Numbered from the stretch's first letter, positions 7,782 to 16,331 are shown. The stretch is 31,524 bases of DNA from Acetobacter sp. (GCA_023665325.1 JAMPED010000009.1:53571-85094); one strand, 5' to 3'. Notes: generated from the letters alone by a model not told the origin. A program made the numbers and translations.

Positions 7782-8951
7782 TTAAGGCTCCACTCGTCCG
7801 GTACCACAGCAGGTTGGGCATTCAACAGAAAAACGCTCAAGTAGAGTTGGTTGTTTGCGGCGACGTAAGATTTCAACGTTTCCTGCTTTAGATAAACCTA
7901 ATACGTGTGCGCCCTGAGGGTCACCTGCTAGTTCTTCGCTTAAGGTATCCATTACGCCGCGCATAAAGCGATACTCAGTAGAACCAGCGAAGTCAATAAT
8001 GATTTTACCAGCGAGATTGCGTAAAACAATCTGACGTGCGATTTCACGAGCGGCTTCTTGATTTAATGTATCTGTTTGACCACGAGCAACTGAACCAGCG
8101 CTATCTACGTCTATTGCAACTAAAGCTGAGGTTTCTTCAATGTGAATTTCACCGCCAGAGGGAAGCTTAATTGTTTTTTCCATTGCGGTTTGTAACATAT
8201 CTTGAATTCCAAAAGTCTCAGATGGGTCATTGTCAAATTTAACGTTTCCACTGAAAACGGCTTTGACTTTCTCTTCAAGATTATGGTCGTTGACAACAAC
8301 GTTTTCTAAGCTATCTTTATAACGGCGGATAAGATCAAATAATGGGTTTTCTTTAGCATAAAGCAATGCAGGTGCAGATGCTGAGCGAGCTTTAACTCGT
8401 ATGTTTTCGTAAACGGCTCTCAATTCATTCATCTCTTCAACAACTGTATTGATATCAGCGTCTGCTGCTGCGGTACGTACCACCCAACCTTCTTGTTGTG
8501 TGCTTACATTTTGCGTAACGGCGCGGCGTAGTTCTTCTGCTTTGTCATCATTATTGATTTTGGTGGAAACGTCGATATAACTTCCAAATGGGCGGTAAAC
8601 TAAATATGTTCCAGGGATTTGAACTGCACGGACAAGTTTAGCTCCTTTTTCGGCGCGAGCCTCTTTTTGCACTTGAACAACAACACATTGTCCTTCGGTC
8701 ATATTTACTTCAAGCAACCCTTTTTCTTGTGCATTCATAAATGCTTCTTTGTCGTCTCCGATGTTTACCATAAAACCATTTTTATCTTCGGATAAATTAA
8801 CCTTTTTGACAATGCGTCCAAGGTAAACATTGCCTTCTGCTGCGCCGTTTTCATTAAACACGGTAAATTCGCGCAGTTGTCCATTATCTAATAGTGCTAA
8901 ACAGGCGTCGTTGCCTGATTTTTCGTACACGATAGTATCTGCTTTTATCAT
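7782..8951 (-). CDS. rng: Ribonuclease E/G family, short form
   Basis: An endoribonuclease of the RNase E/G family that cuts single-stranded AU-rich RNA in rRNA maturation and mRNA decay. At 389 residues it is shorter than E. coli RNase G (489) and lacks the RNase E scaffold tail. An S1-like segment occupies residues 38-115 (NVYLGRIVKKV onward). The DNase I-like catalytic aspartates appear as D281 in VAIDVDSAG and D320 in IIIDFAGS. The second motif is reduced compared with the usual IDFIDM. The zinc-link CPTCCGTG (C378, C381) is at the very C-terminus, so the final small domain is missing. AGGAG lies eight bases before the ATG. A short RNase next to maf and yacG is a common alphaproteobacterial arrangement. 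Confidence 0.9.
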   Translation of the reverse strand: MIKADTIVYEKSGNDACLALLDNGQLREFTVFNENGAAEGNVYLGRIVKKVNLSEDKNGFMVNIGDDKEAFMNAQEKGLLEVNMTEGQCVVVQVQKEARAEKGAKLVRAVQIPGTYLVYRPFGSYIDVSTKINNDDKAEELRRAVTQNVSTQQEGWVVRTAAADADINTVVEEMNELRAVYENIRVKARSASAPALLYAKENPLFDLIRRYKDSLENVVVNDHNLEEKVKAVFSGNVKFDNDPSETFGIQDMLQTAMEKTIKLPSGGEIHIEETSALVAIDVDSAGSVARGQTDTLNQEAAREIARQIVLRNLAGKIIIDFAGSTEYRFMRGVMDTLSEELAGDPQGAHVLGLSKAGNVEILRRRKQPTLLERFSVECPTCCGTGRVEP

Positions 8952-8996
8952 TTTTAGTGCTCCTCTTTTTAAGGTTGCTTAAATTTAGGCGTTTTT

Positions 8997-9590
8997 TTAA
9001 TTAACGCCTATTCCGTTTAACATATTTTTAGTTTCATACAATGGCAAGCCAATAACGCCAGAGTATGAACCGATAATCTTTTTAACAAAGCCTGCGAGCA
9101 TTCCCTCAATTTTATAACCGGCAACACCGTGCCATTCTTTTGAGGCGATGTAATTGGTTATTTCATTTTCAGTTAAATGTTTCATAACAATTTTAGTTGT
9201 AACTGTTTTCTGGCTAATTTTTCCGGTTTTGCTGATAAGGCAGACAGAAGTAATAACCTTATGGGTTCTGCCAGAAAGTAGACGCATAACCTTTGTTTGT
9301 GTTTCATCGTCAGGGGATTTTTGGATAATTTTTTGCCCTGCAACGATGACTGTATCTGCACTTAAAATATTTTCATTTGGTAAAATGGCGGCAACAGCTT
9401 CGGCTTTGGCGCGGGCAATACGACGAATATATCTTAGCGGTGTTTCACCTTTTAAGATATGTTCATCAATATTAGCTGGATGGATATCTTTGGGTGTATA
9501 ACCAATCTGCGCCAATAAATGTTGACGTTGTGGGGAGCCAGACGCTAGGATAAAGTCTTTTAAGGTTTCGTCTTCTTTAGGCTTCGTCAT
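8997..9590 (-). CDS. maf: Maf-family nucleotide pyrophosphatase
   Basis: A 197-residue house-cleaning enzyme that hydrolyses nucleoside triphosphates, often modified or pyrimidine ones, to monophosphates. Family motifs are complete: the N-terminal substrate loop ILASGSPQR (residues 14-22), catalytic D79 in SADT, SGRTHKV (106-112) and the C-terminal GSYSGVIGLPLYET. The start ATG overlaps the dksA stop by 14 bases, which implies coupled translation. A gap of 45 bases separates it from rng. Confidence 0.93.
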   Translation of the reverse strand: MTKPKEDETLKDFILASGSPQRQHLLAQIGYTPKDIHPANIDEHILKGETPLRYIRRIARAKAEAVAAILPNENILSADTVIVAGQKIIQKSPDDETQTKVMRLLSGRTHKVITSVCLISKTGKISQKTVTTKIVMKHLTENEITNYIASKEWHGVAGYKIEGMLAGFVKKIIGSYSGVIGLPLYETKNMLNGIGVN

Positions 9591-10002
9591 CGTAAGTTTT
9601 TTCCATACGTTCGTGGCGTTCTTGGGCTTCTACGCAGAGTGTTGCAATCGGGCGAGCCATCAAACGACCGATACCAATTTCTTCTCCAGTTTCTTCGCAA
9701 TAGCCATACGAACCGTCTTCAATACGCTCTAGGGCGGCATCTATTTTTAAGATAAGTTTTCTTGCACGATCTTTGGTGCGTAAGTCAAGGGATTTGTCTG
9801 TTTCCAGAGAGGCGCGGTCAACGTCATCGGGTTGGTTTAGACCGCCTTGGCGTAGATCATCAAGAGTATCGCTTGATTGAGCTAAGAGTTCTTTTTTCCA
9901 TTCCAGCAGTTTTTGACGGAAATATTCCAACTGCATATCGTTCATATATTCTTCTTTTTTGTTCGGAACGTAATCCGGTGGCAGAATAACAGAATTTACC
10001 AT
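9577..10002 (-). CDS. dksA: DksA/TraR-family RNA polymerase regulator
   Basis: A 141-residue transcription factor that binds the secondary channel of RNA polymerase and acts with (p)ppGpp on stable RNA and amino-acid promoters. The coiled-coil hairpin spans about residues 20-97, with the tip motif DxxDxA at 59-64 (DDVDRA). The C-terminal zinc-finger region, YGYCEETGEEIGIGRLMARP, keeps only two of the four classic cysteines (C102, C123); the other two are T105 and A126. Such a reduced finger is seen in alphaproteobacterial DksA proteins. AAGGAG precedes the ATG. It is the first gene of a minus-strand cluster with maf, rng and yacG. Confidence 0.92.
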   Translation of the reverse strand: MVNSVILPPDYVPNKKEEYMNDMQLEYFRQKLLEWKKELLAQSSDTLDDLRQGGLNQPDDVDRASLETDKSLDLRTKDRARKLILKIDAALERIEDGSYGYCEETGEEIGIGRLMARPIATLCVEAQERHERMEKTYDDEA

Positions 10003-10111
10003 TGCTTTTCTCCTTCATATAGGCTCATTTGTTGTTCTTAAAAAATATTTTATGCATAAGATAGCAATAGAATTCTTAACTGCAAGTAAAAAAATGCAGT
10101 AATTAACTATT

Positions 10112-10738
10112 TTAACTGAAAATCCAAGAGATTTTATTGTTTTCTTCCTCAGTACACGCTTCAAGAGCTTTGGTGATGTTGATTTTTATGCTTGATTCGG
10201 GGAGGGAAATTTTGGGTTGAACGTGGGATAAACCAACGGTATCATATAAAGAATATTGATATTGCCAAGCATAGGAATTGTTGACAATAATGGTATCAAT
10301 ATCTGTTCCACCTCCATAAAATTGTCCTTGGGTTAATAATTCAATACAGCTTTCGCGGGGTAATCCATCAAATGAGATGTGAAACATATAGTTGTCATCA
10401 GAGGTGGTACTGAGACCAGCTTCTTTTCGCATTGCTTGTACGGAACTTATTTCTATTTTGCCGCCTAATGCATTGTGTTGGTTTGCCATATCAAAAGGTA
10501 AGGCTTTTTTTTCAGTTAATTCTTCTAATGTTAGTTTACTATAGTCTTCATCTGCAGCAGTAAAGAAAACGATGATTTTTTTTAGGTCTACGACTTGTTG
10601 AGAAACACGTCCGGTTTTGTAGCGCGTAAAGACAGTGCCGACATATTTTGCAAGTACACCACTCAAAACAATCATTATGCTAATATACATAATGGCTTCG
10701 AGCATCGTATAACCATTTTCATCACTTGCTCTACGCAT
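10112..10738 (-). CDS. Type IV prepilin-like protein
   Basis: I chose the ATG at 10738 (208 aa) over one 24 bases upstream because AAGGAG sits nine bases before it. The leader then reads MRRASDENG|YTMLEA, a class III prepilin cleavage site with the usual Gly at -1 and Glu at +5. It is followed by a hydrophobic helix of about 20 residues (IMYISIMIVLSGVLAKYVG). The C-terminal globular part has a disulfide-sized Cys pair (in LPRESCIELL and ALEACTEE), a pattern that recalls PilS-type pilins. Prepilin peptidase should process it for a type IV pilus or pseudopilus. No pilus assembly gene is present in the window, so its machinery must be elsewhere. Confidence 0.75.
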   Translation of the reverse strand: MRRASDENGYTMLEAIMYISIMIVLSGVLAKYVGTVFTRYKTGRVSQQVVDLKKIIVFFTAADEDYSKLTLEELTEKKALPFDMANQHNALGGKIEISSVQAMRKEAGLSTTSDDNYMFHISFDGLPRESCIELLTQGQFYGGGTDIDTIIVNNSYAWQYQYSLYDTVGLSHVQPKISLPESSIKINITKALEACTEEENNKISWIFS

Positions 10739-10901
10739 TCGTCTTCTCTCCTTTTCGTTCATACGGGTATATTATAGCAGAAAATCTACAAAATCGCAAT
10801 AGTTTTGTTTGATAATCCTGAGTTTTTTATATACATTTAAAATAATATGGTTAAAAATATGCTTAAATTTTGATGTTATTTTATGATAAAAAGGGGTTAA
10901 A

Positions 10902-11396
10902 ATGAAAAGAGTGGCAATCTTGGGTTTATTTATTGGGGTATTTGTTGCGGCATTGTGGGGAATTTATATATTACGAGGGGAAAGTATGCCTAAGCTTGAG
11001 GCACAAAGTGAACTTCAAGAGCCTAGAATGGTGAGTGATTCGGTGCATTCTTATACCGTGGTAGATGTGAATAATGTTTGTTCGGCAGAAGATAAGATTT
11101 TTTGCGCTATTGAACGCGCAGTAAAGTGTACTTTAGTGCCGGAATTAGAGGGTTGTAGTAAAGAGGTTGTTCCCGCGTTTATTTTGGGGCGTCCTGATGT
11201 GGCAGAACGGCCAACTGAGATGTCTTTTGCGATTACCAAAATTAAACCTGTGGCTGAGGGTGCCGATATTTCTGTTTATACGACTTCAACTTGTAATGCC
11301 GTTTGGTTTGGACTGTGTGAAGGGACTGTTGTTTATGCTCTTTCACCACGTGCTGAAGGCTGGGTGGTGACAAATATTTATGCTCTTGAAAATTAA
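10902..11396 (+). CDS. Small membrane-anchored periplasmic protein, unknown function
   Basis: A 164-residue protein I do not recognise. Residues 5-25 form one hydrophobic helix after a short basic start (MKRVAILGLFIGVFVAAL), with no clear cleavage site, so it is probably an N-terminal anchor. The remainder is predicted to be periplasmic. It has six cysteines (in NNVCSAEDKIFC, VKCTLVPELEGC, STCNAVWFGLC), which could form three disulfides. AAGGGGTT lies just upstream of the ATG. It is divergent from the prepilin gene, with 163 bases between the two chosen starts. Confidence 0.7.
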   Translation: MKRVAILGLFIGVFVAALWGIYILRGESMPKLEAQSELQEPRMVSDSVHSYTVVDVNNVCSAEDKIFCAIERAVKCTLVPELEGCSKEVVPAFILGRPDVAERPTEMSFAITKIKPVAEGADISVYTTSTCNAVWFGLCEGTVVYALSPRAEGWVVTNIYALEN

Positions 11397-11513
11397 GAAG
11401 AAAGCGTGTTGAAATACGGTTTATATTAGCGTTTTTGATGATAAATTCTGTCTATGAGACGCTATATACTATAGCAAAAGGTACTAGTATAAAGTTGCTG
11501 GTATCTTTTTTTG

Positions 11514-11542
11514 TTGACAAAAAATATTTTAACAGTTATGAA
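11514..11542 (+). promoter_or_regulatory. Probable promoter of the M16-like gene
   Basis: TTGACA (11514-11519), a 17-base spacer and TATGAA (11537-11542) lie about 65 bases before the ATG at 11607. An upstream inverted repeat, GCTATA-TAC-TATAGC (11461-11475), could be an operator, but nothing else supports that. Confidence 0.5.
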
Positions 11543-11606
11543 TATCCCACATTTCATATTTTTATGAATAAAGATAATTTTTTTGTTTTACTTAAACTCT
11601 ATTTTT

Positions 11607-12809
11607 ATGGAAAAGTTTAGATTAAGCAATGGTGCGTCCGTTGTGTATGCCGGTAACTCAAGTGAATACTCTGTATGCCTGAGTATCAATATTGGTCACG
11701 TAAACGAGCCGAGGCTCGGGTTGGCCAATCTGTTTGAGCGAACGCTTTTGCTGCAGCTCAAGGGAATTATTCCCGTGTTCGGGGGAACGATGACTGCTTA
11801 TACAGCGGTGGGGGATGATTTAGAGGAAGTCCTCGAGAAAGTCTCTCATATCTTCAGCTCCGCTGTGGTGACAGAAGAGTATGTAGAACTTGCCAAAGCG
11901 GCGATTGTGAAGCAGACGCTGGATACAGCCCCGCTGACAATGCGCCGGTTTAAGCTGTTATACAAGCATACGGCGTTTGGTGCGGATTTAGTTCGCACAA
12001 CAGATGAATATCTCCAGTCTGTGACATCTTGCACAGTGGAAGATGTTCGTCGTTTTGCAAACACTTATTACACCGCCTCTAATATGGTGGTGGTGATTGC
12101 TGGTCCGAAAAAAATGACGGCTGAAATCAAGCAGCTTGCTGTTCGTTACTTTGGGGAAATTCCTCAGGGTGAGAAAATGCCGAAGTTTGACTGTAATATC
12201 TATACGGGTGGTTATGGCCGTATGGATGTTTCGGACGGCATTACGCGATTGATGTTTGGCTGGGATGTCAAGCATCTGACACCGAGTGACAGTCCTGTGG
12301 CAAATGTAATGATGAGTATGTTCTTGCGCAGGCTTGAGCGTGCGTATGCAGATGCCGGTGTTAAGGATGCCGGTGTTGACTTCAAGATTGCTGGCTACTA
12401 TGGTCTGCGTACTATGCGTGTGACTGTTTCGTCGCGCTATGCTGGGGCAAAAGAGTTGACGGATATTTTCGTTAAGGCGCTCAATCGTATTTGTGATACG
12501 GAGGCCTCGGAAAGTCGTCTTGAGAAATCCCGCAATGCGGCGATGGTCGAAAAGCTCGACAAGTATGAGAAGTCTGATAATAGGGCTCTCGAAACGGCTT
12601 GGCAGCTTATCGGCCGCGGGGATATGTATAATATCTCGAATCGCATTTTAGGCATTAGCGACACCACGGCGCACGACGTGAAAGTCTTGGCGCGTTCTGT
12701 CTTCCGCTATGCTCGCCCGACGTATATTGTTGCGGCTGCGCCCGAGGAGCAGATTTACAGCTATGAAGAGCTGATGGGTTTGCTGGGTTTGGAAAATTTG
12801 CTTAAATAA
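11607..12809 (+). CDS. M16 (insulinase/MPP) family protein without the zinc motif
   Basis: A 400-residue homologue of M16 metallopeptidases with both halves of the fold: MEKFRLSNGASVVYAG is the typical first strand, and YTASNMVVVIAGP ends the first half. The inverted HxxEH zinc site should follow GLA; here it reads NLFER (41-45). Both histidines are replaced (N41, R45) while E44 remains. The protein should therefore not bind zinc in the usual way and is probably a non-catalytic partner, like the inactive subunits of other M16 pairs. No active M16 gene lies in the window. The ATG at 11607 has no clear Shine-Dalgarno. GC content is clearly above the flanking genes (two 60-base lines I counted gave 48 and 62%). 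A strong terminator follows. Confidence 0.8.
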   Translation: MEKFRLSNGASVVYAGNSSEYSVCLSINIGHVNEPRLGLANLFERTLLLQLKGIIPVFGGTMTAYTAVGDDLEEVLEKVSHIFSSAVVTEEYVELAKAAIVKQTLDTAPLTMRRFKLLYKHTAFGADLVRTTDEYLQSVTSCTVEDVRRFANTYYTASNMVVVIAGPKKMTAEIKQLAVRYFGEIPQGEKMPKFDCNIYTGGYGRMDVSDGITRLMFGWDVKHLTPSDSPVANVMMSMFLRRLERAYADAGVKDAGVDFKIAGYYGLRTMRVTVSSRYAGAKELTDIFVKALNRICDTEASESRLEKSRNAAMVEKLDKYEKSDNRALETAWQLIGRGDMYNISNRILGISDTTAHDVKVLARSVFRYARPTYIVAAAPEEQIYSYEELMGLLGLENLLK

Positions 12810-12824
12810 GCGAAAGTTTTGATG

Positions 12825-12859
12825 ATATGGGGAGAGAGTTTTCTTTCCCCATATTTTTT
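12825..12859 (+). terminator. Intrinsic terminator of the M16-like gene
   Basis: ATATGGGGA (12825-12833) pairs with TCCCCATAT (12846-12854), a perfect nine-base stem, followed by TTTTTT. Confidence 0.85.
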
Positions 12860-12874
12860 GCGGTTTAAAGAACG

Positions 12875-12908
12875 AAAGCCCTGACACCTTAGAGGTGTGC
12901 AGGGCTTT
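12875..12908 (-). terminator. Hairpin terminator of the leftward unknown gene
   Basis: AAAGCCCTG-ACACCT (12875-12889) pairs with AGGTGT-CAGGGCTTT (12893-12908), giving a 15-base stem with a three-base loop and one bulged G. It lies 14 bases after the stop at 12922. The downstream T-run on the minus strand is weak. Confidence 0.65.
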
Positions 12909-12921
12909 GGTTTAATTTAGT

Positions 12922-13902
12922 TCAGTTCAGTTCAATTCCAAGGGTTGCGGCCAGCGCTTTTTTGATGCGCTGGGTTGGATAACGCTTGAATTCAATGAGC
13001 TCTAAATCAACCCCTAAGGTTGTCAGAGCTTCTCTTCTGACTTCTCGGCTATTGTGGTCGAGCTTGTTGTAAAGAGCTAATCTGGTTTGATAGTCCATTT
13101 CAGCTCCATTACGGATGGCTCGTTTTACACTTTCTTCCGAATAGTCGTGGAGTGTGCTCCAGAGATTTTTTTCGAGTTCAGTAAAATCCATTAGGTTTAC
13201 ATCGGCGTCAAAAAATTGAATCCCGAGCATCTCAATTCCTTCTTTGCGGGTTTTACGACCACCATTGAGTTGGTCATAGAGTCGGCGCTGATTGTGCAAA
13301 GAGAGTGCCTGTGCGGTAATCAATGCACGTTGATAGCTCTCCTTAAACTTCATCAGCTTGCCCTTTTCAGGACCAATGCGGAGAGCATTCACGAAGCTGA
13401 TTCCCAATTTCTGAGCGAGTCCGCCACACTTTCTGCCATATTCTCGCTTGGCTTCTTTATCAAGCGAGATTTCTTTTTCGCGCATTTGTGAAATTTGCGC
13501 AACGACAGAATCAACTATTTCTTTGACTGGATTTTCTTCGGTTAAGAAGATGCAGTCTTTGGCAGACATATTACGGCGCCAGGTGCCATAATAGAACGTC
13601 TTGAGTGCATAGCTGTTTCCATCGTTTTCCCACTCTTTGGTGTTTTCATCTGGACGGCAGCTTAAGAGCTCTTTTTTGCGAGCGAGATACTCCTCAGCGG
13701 TGATTTCTCTTAGGGAAACCGTGTTCACGCCTTGACGGCGGTTCAATACATAATAAAAGAAATATTTTTCTTTTACGATGAAAATTTCACGATTAGCTAA
13801 GTCTTTACCACGGCGGCATTCCAACCGGATAGCTTCGTCAGTTTTAATGACGAAGTTTACAAAAAAGTTTTTGTTCATAACTATATGTATTTTATTGTTC
13901 AT
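12922..13902 (-). CDS. Unknown soluble protein with about 70-residue repeats
   Basis: I do not recognise this family. The reading frame is open to a TTG at 13953, but the first ATGs are at 13902 (326 aa) and 13878; none has a clear Shine-Dalgarno, so the start is uncertain. There is no signal peptide or membrane helix. The N-terminal 130 residues are rich in strands and basic residues. The C-terminal half repeats: LGISF, LGIQF, LGVDL and LGIEL mark successive units, and RRLYDQLNGGRKTRKEGIEM matches LALYNKLDHNSREVRREALT further on. The period is about 70 residues, probably helical. Its DNA is GC-richer than the flanks, like the M16-like gene it converges with. Confidence 0.7.
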   Translation of the reverse strand: MNNKIHIVMNKNFFVNFVIKTDEAIRLECRRGKDLANREIFIVKEKYFFYYVLNRRQGVNTVSLREITAEEYLARKKELLSCRPDENTKEWENDGNSYALKTFYYGTWRRNMSAKDCIFLTEENPVKEIVDSVVAQISQMREKEISLDKEAKREYGRKCGGLAQKLGISFVNALRIGPEKGKLMKFKESYQRALITAQALSLHNQRRLYDQLNGGRKTRKEGIEMLGIQFFDADVNLMDFTELEKNLWSTLHDYSEESVKRAIRNGAEMDYQTRLALYNKLDHNSREVRREALTTLGVDLELIEFKRYPTQRIKKALAATLGIELN

Positions 13903-13904
13903 AA

Positions 13905-13920
13905 TCGTATTTTGATACGA
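13905..13920. promoter_or_regulatory. Inverted repeat upstream of the unknown gene
   Basis: TCGTAT (13905-13910) and ATACGA (13915-13920) form a perfect six-base inverted repeat with a four-base spacer, directly before the ATG at 13902. It could be an operator or an mRNA hairpin affecting translation. Confidence 0.35.
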
Positions 13921-13973
13921 ACCCACTGTAACATACTTTTTGGACAAAAACAAGCAAAAAATGAAAAATATCG

Positions 13974-14753
13974 TTAATTCAGACGTTCGGCAATAACTTT
14001 AGTGTTTATATGTTGCTTGAAAGCAGTATATTCTTGTTCGTTTTGTTTGGGTATGATATGCCAATATTTGAAAATTTCAGGAGAGAGCATTTGCGCTAAT
14101 CGGAGAATTTTTTCAGTGGCATCATTATCATAAAATTCGCAAAATCCAGCAAAAACTAAGCCATATACTACGGCTCGATCGATGATGAGTTGTTGCATTG
14201 CCGGAGGGGCTTTAGGAACGAAGTTTAAGGTTTGATTGATTTTTTGTTCTAGATAAAGCAATGTGGTGCGAACGCGATTATGATTTAAATCGCGCAATAA
14301 TTCTTTTTGTTTACCATCACGTGAACTGATGTTTAGAAATACTTTGAATGAATGAAGAATTGCATATAAATGTGTTGTGGCACACGAAGGGAGGTAATGT
14401 CGCAAAATTTTGATGATTTTATCATCTTCAGCATTGTTTTTGATGAGTGAAAAGACGAGCTGAAAGAGATGGAAACCTCGGATATCTTCTTTATTAAGTT
14501 TAATATAAGCGGCAACGGTGTTGGTTTTGGTGGTTTGTAAATCTTTTTGCAGAGTGTTAATTTGAGCGGATATGTGATTGTTTTCTAACAGCTTATTGAG
14601 GCGTGTTTCTAATTCTTTCATATCTGGGGTGGGAGATGGTTTTTTTTTGCTTTTAAGGCTAACATCAAATAGCAGTAAAAATGGTATCATTAAAAGTACA
14701 AGGGGAATAAGGTGCAACAGTATGGTAAGTAAAAAATGTGACACAGTCGTCAT
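13974..14753 (-). CDS. Membrane-anchored helical protein, unknown function
   Basis: A 259-residue protein with one long hydrophobic segment at residues 5-30 and a charged, likely cytoplasmic remainder. Residues about 45-75 (KELETRLNKLLENNHISAQI) look like a short coiled coil. The rest is predicted helical with no motif I can name. GAAAGGA touches the ATG directly, an unusually tight spacing. It lies 88 bases downstream of the TPR gene on the same strand, and both have the layout 'one N-terminal anchor plus a helical cytoplasmic domain'. They may be co-transcribed and act together, but that is inference. Confidence 0.65.
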   Translation of the reverse strand: MTTVSHFLLTILLHLIPLVLLMIPFLLLFDVSLKSKKKPSPTPDMKELETRLNKLLENNHISAQINTLQKDLQTTKTNTVAAYIKLNKEDIRGFHLFQLVFSLIKNNAEDDKIIKILRHYLPSCATTHLYAILHSFKVFLNISSRDGKQKELLRDLNHNRVRTTLLYLEQKINQTLNFVPKAPPAMQQLIIDRAVVYGLVFAGFCEFYDNDATEKILRLAQMLSPEIFKYWHIIPKQNEQEYTAFKQHINTKVIAERLN

Positions 14754-14841
14754 TCCTTTCTTATTTCTTCTGTTTTGGCAGAGTGAGGCGATATGATGAA
14801 GATATAGTCTTTGGGCAAGTTTTTACAAGCTAGACAGGAGG

Positions 14842-16248
14842 CTAGTTAAGTTTAGTTTTTAGGTAATTTTCAAGCTCGTTGTCGTTGATTTTTGTTGCAT
14901 AAGAGAGGGCTTGTCTGAGATAATTTTCTGCTTCAGCAGTATAGCCCTGCTGACGGGCGATTTCTGCTAGGTTGTTGTAGTCTATCGCGGCGCCTTTTAG
15001 GCGATTTTTGCTGTGTTCAAGGTCAACAGCTTGTTTGAACAGATTTTTAGCTGTGTTAAGGTTGTTTTCTTTGAGGTTAATTATGCCCAGCAGCGTATAG
15101 GCGTTTGCAGGGTAAAATGATGTGGCGGGGGGGAGTTTTTTACGGATGATGTGGGTGAGGATTTTTTTGCTTTGTGTATAGTTTTGTTGGGCAAAAAAGA
15201 TTTCTGCTTTTATATATAGATTTTCTAAGAAACCCGCAGGGTTTACCTGAAAGTCTGATACACTTAAGGCGGTGTCTACATATTTTAGGGCATTTTTATA
15301 ATCTCGGTTTTGGTATCTGATGCGGGAGAGCATTTCGGCAGCATAAGCTGTGCATTCTTTGGTTTGAGCTTTTTTAAGGGCGATGAGGAAACTTCTTTCT
15401 GCTTTTCCTCGTTTTTGGATCATATAAAAAGCTAAGCCCAACCAGTTGTTGATATCTGCATACGAACGGGTGAGTTTGTGTTGTTTGGCTATGGCTACGG
15501 CGCCAGAAAGATATTGGATGGCAAAATTATATTGTTCGCGTCCAAAAGAGATTAACCCAAAATATGCCATACATTCGGCTTTTTTGGCGTTTATTTTTAA
15601 TTTGCGAAAGCGTTTATCAGCCTCTTTTAACATTGTTTCTGCTATATCAAAAATACCTGTGATACGGTATATCTGTGAAAGCAGGAGATAACATTCAGCC
15701 TCTTCATACATAAACCCCAGTTTTTGATATATCTTTAAGGCTTTTGAACATAGTTTTGAAGCTTTATCCATATCTGTTTCATAGAGTTCGTTTAATGCGC
15801 TAAAGTAGTAATATTGTGCGCGTTCGTGTTTTTTTGTGAACGATGGTAGGTTGAGGTTTTGCATTATGTGTCTGAATTGTATCAGTTTATCTGAGCTTAA
15901 ATAAATGTGCGCCTTTAACAGAGTTAGTGTAAAGCTTTTGGGATGTTGGATGAGTGCTTTTTTTATTTCTAGCAGAAGGGATAGCCTATTGGGAATGAGC
16001 GCTGCGTCAATGATAAGTTTATCGACTATTGAATATGGTGTATTAAAAAAATCGTGTTGGCACCCTTGTTTTATTGCGTACGAAGAATAATAAAATGGGA
16101 GGTCTTTATTTTGGTAAGAAGAAAGCCAGTTTTTAGCTTTGCTTTGGCAGTATTTAAGAAAGCGAAAACGTACCATATAGATAGCGGCGATTATTACACC
16201 GATAATGATTTCTGCAAAAAACAGTGCTTTGATACCAAAATCTTTCAA
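14842..16248 (-). CDS. Membrane-anchored tetratricopeptide repeat protein
   Basis: A 468-residue protein with a hydrophobic helix at residues 8-27 followed by a helical TPR solenoid. Recognisable TPR units include AECYLLLSQIYRITGIFDIA, CMAYFGLISFGREQYNFAIQ, ADINNWLGLAFYMIQKRGKA, AEMLSRIRYQNRDYKNALKY, ANAYTLLGIINLKENNLNTA and AIDYNNLAEIARQQGYTAEA. The spacing and residues (small at 8, A/G at 20, Y/F pairs) fit the TPR consensus. TPRs hold protein complexes together; the partner is unknown. The start codon for this length is TTG (16246-16248) with a weak Shine-Dalgarno; the first ATG would remove the anchor. It is divergent from the Lon-like gene. Confidence 0.8.
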   Translation of the reverse strand: MKDFGIKALFFAEIIIGVIIAAIYMVRFRFLKYCQSKAKNWLSSYQNKDLPFYYSSYAIKQGCQHDFFNTPYSIVDKLIIDAALIPNRLSLLLEIKKALIQHPKSFTLTLLKAHIYLSSDKLIQFRHIMQNLNLPSFTKKHERAQYYYFSALNELYETDMDKASKLCSKALKIYQKLGFMYEEAECYLLLSQIYRITGIFDIAETMLKEADKRFRKLKINAKKAECMAYFGLISFGREQYNFAIQYLSGAVAIAKQHKLTRSYADINNWLGLAFYMIQKRGKAERSFLIALKKAQTKECTAYAAEMLSRIRYQNRDYKNALKYVDTALSVSDFQVNPAGFLENLYIKAEIFFAQQNYTQSKKILTHIIRKKLPPATSFYPANAYTLLGIINLKENNLNTAKNLFKQAVDLEHSKNRLKGAAIDYNNLAEIARQQGYTAEAENYLRQALSYATKINDNELENYLKTKLN

Positions 16249-16331
16249 AATCTTTACTCTATGTTAGTTTTTTAAACCTATAATGCGACCACGATATGTT
16301 CTAACCATATTATATAGGGGATATTTTTTAA

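Noticed and set aside
7778..7876. N-terminal extension of YacG
   Set aside because: The extension lies within the rng coding region in another frame; YacG is normally about 65 residues and the ATG at 7777 fits.
11435..11620. 61-codon open frame before the M16-like gene
   Set aside because: There is no Shine-Dalgarno, its composition is AT-driven, and it overlaps the probable promoter and start of the next gene.
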